DNA of 64,000 nt from NCBI RefSeq assembly GCF_003989135.1, contig NZ_RYZZ01000007.1, forward strand, positions 62,001 through 126,000. Reading direction: 5' to 3'. How positions within the stretch are numbered: the stretch's first letter is position 1; the number at the start of each line of letters is the position of its first letter. A model generated the notes under the pieces. That model made no database searches. It was not told the origin of the DNA and saw only the letters and a list, made by a program, of their open reading frames with translations. The translations under genes were made by a program, and so were the position numbers. This DNA comes from Peribacillus cavernae. GTDB taxonomy: Bacteria; Bacillota; Bacilli; Bacillales; DSM-1321. Positions 8,393-17,853 of the stretch are shown piece after piece.

Positions 8393-8956
8393 ATGGCAGC
8401 AAATCGCAAAGACTCGTTTATGGACTGGTTTAAAGCTGGTGTGATTGCTTTTGTGTTATTCCTCTTTATCCGGATTTTTTTCTTTTCCAGCTATGAAGTA
8501 GAAGGAGAATCGATGCAGCCCACACTGCAGGATGGAAATAGACTAGTGGTGAATAAGATCGGCTATCAGATTCAGGATATCCATCGTTTTGATGTAATCG
8601 TTTTTCATGCTAACGACAGAGATGATTATGTCAAAAGGGTGATAGGGCTGCCGGGGGATAAAATTACCTACAAAGATGATTGGCTTTATGTAAACGGCGT
8701 TAAATACCAGGAGCCTTATTTGCAGCAATTCAAGCATCCGTTTCCAGGACTGAATCTCACCGGGGATTTTACTCTCAATGAATTGACGAATTCTGAGAAT
8801 GTGCCAAACGGCAAGCTGTTCGTCATGGGCGACAACCGGCTTGGAAGCATGGACAGCAGGCATTTTGGGTACGTTTCAATCGATAAAGTGGTAGGCAAGG
8901 TAGATGTACGATATTGGCCTTTGGATAAATTCAATATAAACTTTAGGGGCAATTGA
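8393..8956 (+). CDS. sipV: Type I signal peptidase
   Basis: 187 residues, the size of the small Bacillus Sip enzymes. It removes signal peptides from exported preproteins on the outer face of the membrane. One N-terminal anchor (about 14-33) precedes the catalytic Ser40 in GESMQPTL; the general base Lys81 lies in DYVKRVIGLPGDK; the distal GDNRLGSMDSRHFG box is complete. sipV is chosen over other Sip paralogues because of the yhjE neighbour and addB downstream. A GGGGG-type ribosome site is weakly placed before the ATG. A terminator is at 8970. Confidence 0.88.
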   Translation: MAANRKDSFMDWFKAGVIAFVLFLFIRIFFFSSYEVEGESMQPTLQDGNRLVVNKIGYQIQDIHRFDVIVFHANDRDDYVKRVIGLPGDKITYKDDWLYVNGVKYQEPYLQQFKHPFPGLNLTGDFTLNELTNSENVPNGKLFVMGDNRLGSMDSRHFGYVSIDKVVGKVDVRYWPLDKFNINFRGN

Positions 8957-8969
8957 CACAGTTTGCCTG

Positions 8970-9005
8970 TTCCCTTTTCTCGTCCGTTCTAGAGGGAATT
9001 TTTTT
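8970..9005 (+). terminator. Intrinsic terminator of the yhjE-sip unit
   Basis: TTCCCTTT (8970-8977) pairs with AGAGGGAA (8991-8998) with one G-U, followed by seven T. Confidence 0.7.
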
Positions 9006-9006
9006 G

Positions 9007-9038
9007 GCAGATAAGAAAGTATATACTTTCTTATCTGC
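9007..9038. repeat. 32-bp perfect palindrome
   Basis: Arms GCAGATAAGAAAGTAT (9007-9022) and ATACTTTCTTATCTGC (9023-9038) are exact reverse complements with no loop. It directly follows the sip terminator T-tract and has no T-run of its own on either strand. Such symmetry suits a dimeric regulator's operator or the edge of a lost element. No matching regulator gene is in the window. Confidence 0.7.
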
Positions 9039-9074
9039 ATGAGTGCAACTACACCTCTGTCATCGCTTTTACAG

Positions 9075-9100
9075 GCTCGCCAATCGGCGAGTTTTCTTTA
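9075..9100 (+). terminator. Second terminator-like hairpin before addB
   Basis: CTCGCC (9076-9081) pairs with GGCGAG (9086-9091), loop AATC, followed by TTTTCTTTATT. No gene with a ribosome site lies between the sip terminator and this hairpin, so it may close a short untranslated transcript or be a relic. Confidence 0.55.
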
Positions 9101-9381
9101 TTAATGATTCATAATATTTTATGAAACGGGAACATACGATTGTACTTTATGCCAAAAAAACAGTAAAATAGGATGTGAGATATCAAAAGAAACATCAAAC
9201 AATGCTATGTATAACTTGGATTAACTATTTGCAACGGTCTTCTATTTTTATTAAAACCTCTAAAGAATTCCATCAATTTAAGAACACGCTTCTGGTATGA
9301 TTATATCTGGGAGATTCACCTGCTCGAATAGGCTTCATTACGGAAAACGCATGAAGAGAGCGGGTTGAAGGAGGGAAAAGT
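9101..9381 (+). other. Intergenic region upstream of addB
   Basis: About 280 bases of AT-rich sequence. No perfect ComK box or strong sigma-A promoter was seen. GAAGGAGG at 9367-9374 is the addB ribosome site. Confidence 0.3.
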
Positions 9382-12300
9382 ATGCCACTCCGTTTTTTAC
9401 TTGGAAGATCCGGGACAGGAAAAACGACAACAATTCTTAATGAAATCCGCGGCAAGCTGCACGATAGCCCGGACGGAAATCCAATCATCTATCTTGTCCC
9501 TGAACAAATGACTTTTTTATCTGAATATAAATTGATTGCGACACCGGGCCTTGCGGGCATGATCCGTTCCCAGGTTTACAGCTTTACACGGCTTGCCTGG
9601 CGTGTTCTCCAGGAAACCGGCGGCATGAGCAGGATCCACCTGGACAGTGTGGGTGTAAACATGCTGATCCGCAAGATTATTGAAAATAAGAAAGATGACT
9701 TAAAAATGTTCAGCCGTTCTGCTGAGAAGCAGGGCTTTATTGTCCAACTTGAGGAAATGCTGGCGGAATTCAAAAGATATTGCGTCAATCCGGAGGAAAT
9801 CAGAGACTTCATCGGAAAACAACCCGGAGATCAGGGGCTGGAAAATAAACTGCATGACCTTGAAGTCATTTATCAGGCCTTTGAAGATGAATTAATTGGG
9901 AAGTACTTGGATTCGGAAGATTACTTTAATCTGCTGCTTGAGAAAATGGCGAATTCACCATATATCTTGGCTGCAGAGATATATATCGATGGTTTTTACA
10001 GCTTAACGCCTCAGGAATTGCTGATTGTCGAAGAGCTGGTAAGCCTGAGCAAGGGTGTTACTGTGGGGTTGACACTGGATCAGCCATATAAACAGAATGA
10101 GCCTGATATTCTTAATCTTTTTCGGCAGACAGGTTCCCTTTATCACAGCATTTTTACAGCAGCTGAACGGCTTGGTGTTTCTTGTGAACAAGACGTTATT
10201 TTGTCTGAGCAGGAGCGTTTTGCCGGAAGCCCTGCTTTGCAGCACCTTGAAGCCAACTTTAACATCCGTCCAGCCCGGCCGTTTTTGCAGGAATCAGCTG
10301 TCACTGTCTCACCAGCAGTTAACCGCAGGGCAGAAGTGGAGGGAATCGCGCGTTCGATTTTACGGCTTGTCCGTGAAGAAAATTACCGCTGGAAAGACAT
10401 TGCGGTTTTAGTCCGCAACGGCGATTCATACCATGATATGATCCAGACCGTTTTCCGTGATTACCAGATTCCGGTTTTCATTGATGCCAAGCGATCGATG
10501 CTGAACCATCCACTAATAGAACTCATTCGTTCAACACTTGAGACCCTGCTTACGAACTGGCGGTATGAACCAGTTTTCCGGTCGATTAAAACTGAACTGC
10601 TGTATCCGATCGACCGTAACGTGAGCAGGATGAGGGAACGAGTGGACAGCCTCGAAAACTTTGTGCTTTCGCGGGGGATCAAGGGTGGAAAATGGACTTC
10701 AAAGGAACGTTGGACATACCGTAGATTGCGCGGCCTTGAGCTTGAGGAGCGTGCGCAGACGGACAAGGAAAGGCGAATAGAGGACGAATTGAATGAGCTA
10801 AAGCAGATGTTTACTGAGCCGATTCTCGGCTTTTCCAGACGGTTGAAGCGGGCCGCAAGCGGAAGGGAATATTGTGAAGCTCTTTATCTGTATCTTGAGG
10901 AACTGCAAATTCCTGGAAAACTGGATAAATGGAAGCTTGAAGCGGAAGACGAAGGTGACTTGATTTCAGCCCGCGAATATGAGCAGGTTTGGAATGCGTT
11001 CGTCGGGCTGTTAGATCAATACGTTGAAATACTGGGCGATGAGAAAACCAGCTTAAAGCAGTTTTCTACAATAATCGAGACTGGTATGGAATCGATGAAA
11101 TTCTCGCTTGTTCCTCCTGCCATTGATCAGGTGCTGGTTGCGAATCTCGATTTATCGCGATTAGATGATGTAAAGGCAGCATTTCTCATCGGGCTGACGG
11201 AAGGAGTACTGCCGGGAAAAGCAGGGGCAGATGGCATCTTTTCCGATAACGACAGGGACGCCTTATTACAAAGAGGCCTGGAGGTTGCTCCGGGATCGAA
11301 AATCCGCCTGATGGATGAGGAATTTACAGCCTACAAGGCGTTTATGACGCCATCAGAGAAACTTTACCTCTCTTATCCGCTCGCTGATGAGGAAGGAAAA
11401 TCCCTTTTGCCATCTTCTTATATTAAGAGAATAAGAGAAGTGCTGCCAAACCTCACCGAAAATGCCTATATGAATGACCCATCAGATCTACCGGGATCCG
11501 GACAGGCTGAGTACGCTGCTAATTATGATGTGGCTTTATCCTATCTAACGGCTCAGCTGCAGCTGAGAAAAAGAAATTATCCAATCCATCCGCTCTGGTG
11601 GGATGTATACAATGCGTATATGGCTAACGAGATAGTTAAGCCGGAAGCTGTTCGTGTGCTCTCAAGTTTGTTTTATCAAAATAAGGCGAAGAAATTATCG
11701 GAAGACACGAGCCAAAAAATCTACGGGGAAAATATCACGGCCAGTGTTTCGCGCATGGAAATGTTCAACAGCTGTCATTTTTTACATTATGCAGCTCATG
11801 GATTAAAGCTCCGGGAACGGAAAATATTCCGGCTTGATGCGCCTGATATCGGAGAGATGTTCCATGGTGCGCTTAAACTGATTTCTGATTATTTAAGGGA
11901 TCATAACATTTTATGGGCGTCACTGACGAAAAAGCAGTGCCAACTCCTGGCAAAAGAGGCAGTGGACAGTCTTGCCCCGAAGCTTCAAAATGAAATTCTG
12001 CTAAGCACAAACCGTCATCATTATCTGAGGAGCAAGCTTGAAAATATAATCAGCCGGGCTTCTATGGTATTAAGCGAGCATGCAAAAGTGAGCGGGTTTT
12101 CACCGATCGGACTTGAACTTGGCTTCGGGAAGGATGGACAGCTTCCACCACTTTCTTTTACTTTGAAAAACGGTACAAAAATGGAACTGGTCGGCCGGAT
12201 CGACCGCGTCGATAAAGCAGAGGAAAACGACGGCGTTTACCTGAGGGTGCTTGATTATAAGTCCAGCGAGAAAGATTTAAACTTCAGTGAAGTTTATTAC

Positions 12301-12864
12301 GGGCTTGCGTTGCAGATGCTCACCTATCTCGATATCGTCGTTACCCATTCCCGTTCGTTAATTGGGAAAGAAGCATTTCCGGCAGGCGTCCTTTATTTTC
12401 ATGTCCATAATCCGGTCGTGAAGGCTGGCGGGATGCTTGGCCTTGATGAAATCGAACAGGCGCTATATAAGAGCTTCAAGATGAAGGGCCTTTTACTTGG
12501 GGATTCAGATGTTATCCAACTTATGGACCAATCCCTTGAAACAGGCCAGTCAGAGATCATTCCGGCCGGCTTTAAAAAGGACGGAACATTGCAATCGAAA
12601 TCAAGAGTTGCCAGCAAAGAAGAATTCTCGCTTCTGAATAAACACGTCAGGAATATGTATCAGCAAGCTGGCGATTCAATCATCGATGGAAAGGTGGACA
12701 TTGCACCTTATAAATTAAAAGATAAGACACCCTGCAAGTTTTGTTCTTTTAAATCGGTCTGCCAATTTGATCAATCACTCGAAGATAACGAGTTTAGAAT
12801 TCTAACGCCAAAAATGCAGGAAGATGTTTTGGCGATGTTACGGAAGGAGGCTGCTGATCAATGA
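9382..12864 (+). CDS. addB: ATP-dependent helicase/nuclease subunit AddB
   Basis: 1160 residues (about 1166 in B. subtilis). It is one subunit of AddAB, which unwinds and resects double-strand ends until Chi and loads RecA. The N-terminal Walker A GRSGTGKTT lies at residues 8-16. The helicase-like core is the Chi-recognition module in the known enzyme. The C-terminal RecB-type nuclease has GRIDRVD and the DYKSSEKD motif. An iron-sulfur cluster is indicated by Cys798 (in FNSCHF) with Cys1118-X2-Cys1121-X5-Cys1127. The start follows GAAGGAGGG, and the stop overlaps addA in an ATGA. Confidence 0.96.
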   Translation: MPLRFLLGRSGTGKTTTILNEIRGKLHDSPDGNPIIYLVPEQMTFLSEYKLIATPGLAGMIRSQVYSFTRLAWRVLQETGGMSRIHLDSVGVNMLIRKIIENKKDDLKMFSRSAEKQGFIVQLEEMLAEFKRYCVNPEEIRDFIGKQPGDQGLENKLHDLEVIYQAFEDELIGKYLDSEDYFNLLLEKMANSPYILAAEIYIDGFYSLTPQELLIVEELVSLSKGVTVGLTLDQPYKQNEPDILNLFRQTGSLYHSIFTAAERLGVSCEQDVILSEQERFAGSPALQHLEANFNIRPARPFLQESAVTVSPAVNRRAEVEGIARSILRLVREENYRWKDIAVLVRNGDSYHDMIQTVFRDYQIPVFIDAKRSMLNHPLIELIRSTLETLLTNWRYEPVFRSIKTELLYPIDRNVSRMRERVDSLENFVLSRGIKGGKWTSKERWTYRRLRGLELEERAQTDKERRIEDELNELKQMFTEPILGFSRRLKRAASGREYCEALYLYLEELQIPGKLDKWKLEAEDEGDLISAREYEQVWNAFVGLLDQYVEILGDEKTSLKQFSTIIETGMESMKFSLVPPAIDQVLVANLDLSRLDDVKAAFLIGLTEGVLPGKAGADGIFSDNDRDALLQRGLEVAPGSKIRLMDEEFTAYKAFMTPSEKLYLSYPLADEEGKSLLPSSYIKRIREVLPNLTENAYMNDPSDLPGSGQAEYAANYDVALSYLTAQLQLRKRNYPIHPLWWDVYNAYMANEIVKPEAVRVLSSLFYQNKAKKLSEDTSQKIYGENITASVSRMEMFNSCHFLHYAAHGLKLRERKIFRLDAPDIGEMFHGALKLISDYLRDHNILWASLTKKQCQLLAKEAVDSLAPKLQNEILLSTNRHHYLRSKLENIISRASMVLSEHAKVSGFSPIGLELGFGKDGQLPPLSFTLKNGTKMELVGRIDRVDKAEENDGVYLRVLDYKSSEKDLNFSEVYYGLALQMLTYLDIVVTHSRSLIGKEAFPAGVLYFHVHNPVVKAGGMLGLDEIEQALYKSFKMKGLLLGDSDVIQLMDQSLETGQSEIIPAGFKKDGTLQSKSRVASKEEFSLLNKHVRNMYQQAGDSIIDGKVDIAPYKLKDKTPCKFCSFKSVCQFDQSLEDNEFRILTPKMQEDVLAMLRKEAADQ

Positions 12865-15800
12865 GTAAAACAATGATTCCGCCAAGGCCGGCAGATGTAA
12901 CCTGGACAGATGACCAATGGAAAGCCATTTGGGCAAAGGACCAGGATATTCTCGTAGCAGCAGCTGCAGGATCCGGTAAGACAGCTGTACTGGTAAATCG
13001 GATTATCCAAAAAGTCGTTGCAGAAGAGGAACCGATTGATGTTGATGAATTGCTCGTCGTTACCTTTACCAATGCTTCGGCAGCAGAAATGAAACACCGT
13101 ATTGGGGAAGCACTTGAAAAGTCCATCAATGAAAACCCGGGTTCCCAGCATTTGCGGAAACAAGTGAGTTTGATCAACCGGGCCTCGATTTCGACGCTTC
13201 ACTCCTTTTGTCTTGAGGTTATCAGGAAGTATTATTATCTGAGTGAAATTGATCCGGGTTTTAGGATTGCTGATACGACTGAAGCGGAACTGATCCGGGA
13301 TGAAGTGATGGAGGAGCTGTTTGAGGAACATTACGGCCAGGCTGATAATGAAAGCTTTTTTAAGCTTGTTGATGTGTTTACCAGCGACAGGAACGATGCG
13401 GCATTGCAAAGCATGGTCCGCTCGCTTCATGACTTTTCGAGATCTCATCCCAACCCGGAACAATGGCTCGATCAACTGCTTGAGATGTATGATGTGGACG
13501 AGGGCACGCAAATTGAGGATTTACCTTTTATCAGTACGTTAAGATTCGATATTGAACTGCAGCTTGAGACTGCTAAAGCTTTATTGCAGCAGGCAATGGA
13601 TCTAACGAAAGTTCCAGGCGGGCCTGCGCCAAGGGCTGAAAACTTCCTTGATGACTTGGCGATTGTCGAGCGCCTTTTTCAAGCAAATCAGCAGTCTTGG
13701 TATCAAACGTACGAGGAAATGCAGTCATGGAAATTCTCCACTGCCAAACGATGCTCCGGCAATGATTATCATAAAGATCTGGTGGATTTGGCGACGAAAT
13801 ACCGCAACAAGGCAAAAAAAACACTTGAAACCCTAAGAAATGAGCTGTTCTCAAGAAAGCCGGAAAGCTATATCCGCGACATCGGCGAGCTCAAACGATA
13901 TGCGGAAACGCTTGTCACTCTTGTGAAGCAGTTTGATCAACGTTTTTTTGCTGTTAAAGCTGAAAAGAACCTCGTCGACTTCTCAGATCTGGAACATTAT
14001 TGCCTTGACATTCTCACCGGTGAAATGGATGGAACTGAAATGGTTCCGTCACAGGCTGCACAGGACTACCGAAAACAATTTAAAGAAGTGCTCGTCGATG
14101 AATATCAGGATACGAATCTTGTTCAGGAGTCGATCCTCAAACTGGTAACAGCAGATAGTGAACATAGCGGAAACTTGTTTATGGTTGGCGATGTGAAACA
14201 ATCCATATACCGTTTTCGTCTCGCGGAACCTAATCTATTCCTTGGCAAATATACACGTTTTACCCATGATGGCAGTGAAATAGGTTTACGGATAGATCTG
14301 AACCAAAACTTCCGGAGCCGTAAGGAAGTTTTGGATGGCACGAACTATTTGTTTAAACAGCTTATGGGTGTTACTGTTGGCGAGATTGAATACGATGAGG
14401 ATGCCGAACTGAAAAAAGGAGCACCGTATCCAGAGGACCGGCCTTACCCCATCGAACTGTACGTAATCGATAACAGCAGCAATGAGGAAGAGGAAACATC
14501 TATTTCCCCACCAGATCCAGAGACTGACTTAGCGGAAGTCGTGTTTGATGTTGAAGAATTGGAGAACGCCCAGTTGGAAGCAAGGATGATGGCAAAAATC
14601 ATCAAACAAGCGATTTCTGAAAAACAGCCGATATACGATACCAAAATAGGAACATACCGTTCAATCACATACCGGGACATCGTGATCCTGCTTCGGTCGA
14701 TGCCGTGGGCTCCGCAGATTATCGAAGAATTTAAGAAACAGGGTATCCCGGTTTATGCCAATCTATCGACAGGATATTTTGAAGCGACTGAAGTGGCGAT
14801 CATGATTTCCTTGCTTAAAGTGATCGATAACCCGCAGCAGGATATTCCGCTCGTTTCCGTGCTGCGCTCGCCGATTGTCGGCCTGAATGAAGAGGAATTA
14901 GCACAAATTCGTTTATTTCATACTGGAAACTATTATGATGCCATGTCGGAGTTTTACAGGAAAGCAGATCGGGCGGAATATATTGACCTATCTGATAAAG
15001 TTTCATTGTTTACCAGAAAACTTGCCAAATGGAGGAAGCTGGCGACGCAAGAAGCACTTTCGGACTTGATCTGGCTGTTGTTCCGTGAGACTAAGATTTA
15101 CGATTTTGCAGGCGGTATGCCGGGAGGAAAACAGCGCCAGGCAAACCTGAGGTCTTTATACGACCGGGCAAGGCAGTATGAATCCAGTTCCTTTCGCGGT
15201 TTGTTCCGCTTCTTGCGTTTCATTGAAAGAATGCAGGAACGTGGCGATGACCTGGGGACTGCAAGGGCTCTTGGCGAGCAGGAAGATGTCGTCCGGCTGA
15301 TGACGATCCACTCGTCTAAGGGGCTGGAGTTTCCGATTGTTTTCATCGCCGGGCTTTCGAAGCAATTTAACATGATGGATCTCAGGAAATCATATCTGCT
15401 CGATAAAGACTTCGGCTTTGCATCGAAATATGTAAATCCTGAACTGCGTATCACCTATCCTTCGCTGCCGCAACTAGCGTTTAAAAAGAAAAAACAGCTG
15501 GAAATGATCGCAGAGGAAATGCGGGTACTCTATGTTGCCTTAACAAGGGCAAAGGAAAAGTTGTACTTAATCGGGACTGTGAAAGATGCTGAAAAAAGCC
15601 TCAAAGACTGGGCAGCCAATTCTTCGCATGGCGATTGGCTTTTAAAGGATTATGTTAGGGCAGGTGCCAAAAGCTATTTGGATTGGATTGGCCCGTCGAT
15701 TATTCGGCACAGTGATGGAAAGTCAATGATCGATGAAATGGATACTAGAGGAAACAGCAATGAAGACATTGCCTTCCATCCGTCCAACTGGTATTTAGAA

Positions 15801-16643
15801 GTAGTACCGAATGACCAATTACAGGTGCTTGATGATGAAGAAGCAGTTGAGCAGGAAAAATCGCTGGACGCTGTAAGGGAATTCCGGAATGTGGATATTG
15901 AATCGGAGTATAAAGGGAAGATTCTCGACCAGTTAAGTTGGAACTACCCATTTTCTGATGCTTCCGTTCATCGTTCGAAACAGTCAGTGTCTGAATTAAA
16001 GCGGCAAGCGGAACTGAGGGATGAAGAAAGTTCGACTGAGCTGCTGCGAAAATTCAAGCGGCCGATCCTGACACGCCCTGCCTTTATGCAGGAAAAGTCA
16101 TTAACCCCTGCCGAAAAAGGAACGATCACGCATTTGATTATGCAACATATCAATATGAAAAAGCCTGTTACGGAAGATACCGTAGATGATTTGGTTACAA
16201 GCTTGATAAATCACGAGCTTATGACAAAGGAACAAAAAGCAGCTGTTAATCCAGCAGTGGTTATAGAATTCTTTGACAGCGAAATCGGCCGGCGTCTGCA
16301 ACAGGCTGCTTTGATTAGAAGAGAAGTACCGTTTTCAATGGCATTGCCTGCAAATGAAGCTTATAATGACTGGAAAAAAGGCGATGAGCTTATTTTGGTC
16401 CAGGGAATCATCGATTGTATTTTCGAAGATGAGCAGGGGGTTGTACTCTTGGATTATAAAACGGATGCCATCACTGAGCGATTTGCCAATGGATTCAAAG
16501 GAGCAAAGGATATATTGGCGGAAAGATACCGTATCCAGCTTCAGCTGTATACCCGTGCCATTGAAAGCATATGGAAGAAAAAAGTGAACGAGCGGTATTT
16601 ATTTTTCTTCGATGGTGCCCATTTGCTTGATATGAATAATTAA
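12861..16643 (+). CDS. addA: ATP-dependent helicase/nuclease subunit AddA
   Basis: 1260 residues. It carries the UvrD/RecB-type 3'-5' helicase and second nuclease of AddAB. Walker A AAAGSGKT ends at 41; Walker B is VLVDEYQDTN; VGDVKQSIYRFR, QNFRSR and LMTIHSSKGLEFP are the expected superfamily-1 motifs; VALTRAKEKLYL is motif VI. The C-terminal nuclease has Asp1185 in GIIDCIF and DYKTD with Asp1198 and Lys1200, so it looks active. Translation is coupled to addB through a 4-base overlap. An acidic insert near 535-570 (NEEEETSISPPDPETDL) is longer than I would expect. In B. subtilis addAB is partly ComK-controlled, relevant given comK nearby. Confidence 0.96.
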   Translation: MSKTMIPPRPADVTWTDDQWKAIWAKDQDILVAAAAGSGKTAVLVNRIIQKVVAEEEPIDVDELLVVTFTNASAAEMKHRIGEALEKSINENPGSQHLRKQVSLINRASISTLHSFCLEVIRKYYYLSEIDPGFRIADTTEAELIRDEVMEELFEEHYGQADNESFFKLVDVFTSDRNDAALQSMVRSLHDFSRSHPNPEQWLDQLLEMYDVDEGTQIEDLPFISTLRFDIELQLETAKALLQQAMDLTKVPGGPAPRAENFLDDLAIVERLFQANQQSWYQTYEEMQSWKFSTAKRCSGNDYHKDLVDLATKYRNKAKKTLETLRNELFSRKPESYIRDIGELKRYAETLVTLVKQFDQRFFAVKAEKNLVDFSDLEHYCLDILTGEMDGTEMVPSQAAQDYRKQFKEVLVDEYQDTNLVQESILKLVTADSEHSGNLFMVGDVKQSIYRFRLAEPNLFLGKYTRFTHDGSEIGLRIDLNQNFRSRKEVLDGTNYLFKQLMGVTVGEIEYDEDAELKKGAPYPEDRPYPIELYVIDNSSNEEEETSISPPDPETDLAEVVFDVEELENAQLEARMMAKIIKQAISEKQPIYDTKIGTYRSITYRDIVILLRSMPWAPQIIEEFKKQGIPVYANLSTGYFEATEVAIMISLLKVIDNPQQDIPLVSVLRSPIVGLNEEELAQIRLFHTGNYYDAMSEFYRKADRAEYIDLSDKVSLFTRKLAKWRKLATQEALSDLIWLLFRETKIYDFAGGMPGGKQRQANLRSLYDRARQYESSSFRGLFRFLRFIERMQERGDDLGTARALGEQEDVVRLMTIHSSKGLEFPIVFIAGLSKQFNMMDLRKSYLLDKDFGFASKYVNPELRITYPSLPQLAFKKKKQLEMIAEEMRVLYVALTRAKEKLYLIGTVKDAEKSLKDWAANSSHGDWLLKDYVRAGAKSYLDWIGPSIIRHSDGKSMIDEMDTRGNSNEDIAFHPSNWYLEVVPNDQLQVLDDEEAVEQEKSLDAVREFRNVDIESEYKGKILDQLSWNYPFSDASVHRSKQSVSELKRQAELRDEESSTELLRKFKRPILTRPAFMQEKSLTPAEKGTITHLIMQHINMKKPVTEDTVDDLVTSLINHELMTKEQKAAVNPAVVIEFFDSEIGRRLQQAALIRREVPFSMALPANEAYNDWKKGDELILVQGIIDCIFEDEQGVVLLDYKTDAITERFANGFKGAKDILAERYRIQLQLYTRAIESIWKKKVNERYLFFFDGAHLLDMNN

Positions 16644-16694
16644 GATACAAGAGCTGATGTGAACAAGACCTCTTACCAAAAGTGCCAAAACTAG

Positions 16695-16841
16695 AAATCC
16701 AAAAATAGTTGCGACTTCACCGTTGAAGTACCAGTAAAGTCAACTGCCAGCTATCCTAATTGGAGCGATGGTTATTTTGCTTGCTCTGTTGGAAATGCGT
16801 GCAAAGAAACAATCGAAAAATATATACAAAACCAAGGTTAA
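16695..16841 (+). pseudogene. Possible 3' remnant of an unidentified gene
   Basis: Between addA and the gerP operon one frame, opened by a TAG and lacking any start or ribosome site, reads about 48 codons with protein-like composition: CDFTVEVPVKSTASYPNWSD, then GYFACSVGNACKETIEKYIQ, ending NQG and TAA. The remaining bases between addA and this stretch carry stops in all frames. It looks like the tail of a small gene whose head has been lost or frameshifted. I do not recognise the family. Confidence 0.3.
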
Positions 16842-16858
16842 ATACAAAGAGCTTACAT

Positions 16859-16886
16859 CCACGAGCCTAAAGGCATCGTGGTTTTA
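16859..16886 (+). terminator. Terminator downstream of addA
   Basis: CCACGAGCC (16859-16867) pairs with GGCATCGTGG across a TAAA loop with one bulged A, followed by TTTTA. Confidence 0.6.
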
Positions 16887-16899
16887 CGCTCTATTATAT

Positions 16900-16925
16900 A
16901 AAAAAAACAGCTGCAAAATTGCAGC
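16900..16925 (-). terminator. Terminator of the gerP operon
   Basis: Read on the minus strand, GCTGC/GCAGC arms (16921-16925 and 16910-16914) with an AATTTT loop are followed by TG and eight T (16907-16900). Confidence 0.7.
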
Positions 16926-16965
16926 CCTTCTTCCAAGTAATTTGTCTCACTTTTTATATTAATAT

Positions 16966-17184
16966 TTAATTATTTCCGGCAATTGGCTGGTCAACTCCAT
17001 TTAGATCCAGCACGTTATTCCCGCTTACTCCGTTAGCTGTAAAAATGATTGCCCCGGTATTGCTTGCACCGCTGCCAAGGAACGTTTTTGAGGCACTTTT
17101 TGGTGATAGAGCGAGAGAATCACCAAATTGCACTACTCCTCCGCTGACTTGCATGACTTGAACCGGACCGACTATAGCTGGCAT
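16966..17184 (-). CDS. gerPF: Spore germination protein GerPF
   Basis: 72 residues, last gene of gerPA-F. GerP proteins help germinants cross the spore coat. It shares the MPAIVGPVQVM opening with GerPA and has the KSASKTFLGSGASNTG core found across GerPA/GerPF. A spacer of 69 bases separates it from gerPE, with its own AAAGGATG ribosome site. The terminator at 16900 closes the operon. Confidence 0.92.
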   Translation of the reverse strand: MPAIVGPVQVMQVSGGVVQFGDSLALSPKSASKTFLGSGASNTGAIIFTANGVSGNNVLDLNGVDQPIAGNN

Positions 17185-17253
17185 GTTAAAACATCCTTTA
17201 ATATAGATTTAAAAGACTAATACTCCCGGAACTTTGAAGTTTGGCCTACGGTC

Positions 17254-17673
17254 TTATTCCCTTTTCCCGTTTGAAGATACGGTTTTAGAATTATTATCGA
17301 CTTGTCTGTCCAGGAGCTGACGGATGTGCTTTACTCTTGAACGCATTCTTGCATGACGTATATTCCCAACTGCAATTACCGATGAAGCAGAGATACCTAC
17401 GATATTTACATTTCCTGTTTCAATAAAAGGGTGGTTATTGATAAATGTAGTTTTTACATCTTCAGCAACCGGCAAAAAGACAGAAGGGGAGTAAAAGATT
17501 GGATACGGTAATACGTCCGCCTCATTTCCCCAAAAAAGCTCTGCCTCTCGCTGAACGGCAAATGTTTCTGAATGGCCGTCAATGTATGTGCAGTCGCCTA
17601 TTTGCAGGGTGGAACTAAAGGATAATGTTTGGGAAGAGAAGGATTTAACTCTCGATATTCGAGAAAACATCAT
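17254..17673 (-). CDS. gerPE: Spore germination protein GerPE
   Basis: 139 residues (131 in B. subtilis). It is identified by position and by SRISRVKSFSSQTLSFSSTL, LQIGDCTYIDG and AVQREAELFWGNE. It acts in coat permeability to germinants together with the other GerP proteins. The ATG immediately follows the gerPD stop (TAA then ATG), so translation is likely coupled; a second ATG is the next codon. The basic tail ending NGKRE is slightly longer than usual. Confidence 0.9.
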   Translation of the reverse strand: MMFSRISRVKSFSSQTLSFSSTLQIGDCTYIDGHSETFAVQREAELFWGNEADVLPYPIFYSPSVFLPVAEDVKTTFINNHPFIETGNVNIVGISASSVIAVGNIRHARMRSRVKHIRQLLDRQVDNNSKTVSSNGKRE

Positions 17674-17853
17674 TTAACCTTGTGGTGTGAAAGGAACCAG
17701 AGCCCCGATAATCAAGGATTCAGCAGGAGTGTCAAAGGCAGATGAAAGTTGGATAGTATCTGCATCCCCGATTAAAAATAAGGATGCGCTTGCCACCCCG
17801 AGTACTTCTATATTGCCGACATGAAGGCCACAATTTGTTACATTAAATTCCAT
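17674..17853 (-). CDS. gerPD: Spore germination protein GerPD
   Basis: 59 residues, beginning MEFNVTNCGLHVGNIEVLG and containing LFLIGDADTIQLSSAFDTP, the GerPD pattern. The frame is open far upstream inside gerPC, but the ATG at 17853 gives the family length (58 in B. subtilis). GAAAGGAGAG lies within the end of gerPC, whose last codons overlap this start by 11 bases. Confidence 0.92.
   Translation of the reverse strand: MEFNVTNCGLHVGNIEVLGVASASLFLIGDADTIQLSSAFDTPAESLIIGALVPFTPQG

Noticed and set aside
9039..9104. 21-codon frame starting right after the 32-bp palindrome
   Set aside because: No ribosome site and it contains the terminator-like hairpin; composition not convincing.
12858..13511. 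Minus-strand open frame of 217 codons inside addA
   Set aside because: Shadow of the strongly conserved addA helicase region.
16768..16962. Open frame of 64 codons after addA
   Set aside because: No ribosome site, runs through two hairpin terminators, and overlaps the more protein-like remnant frame.
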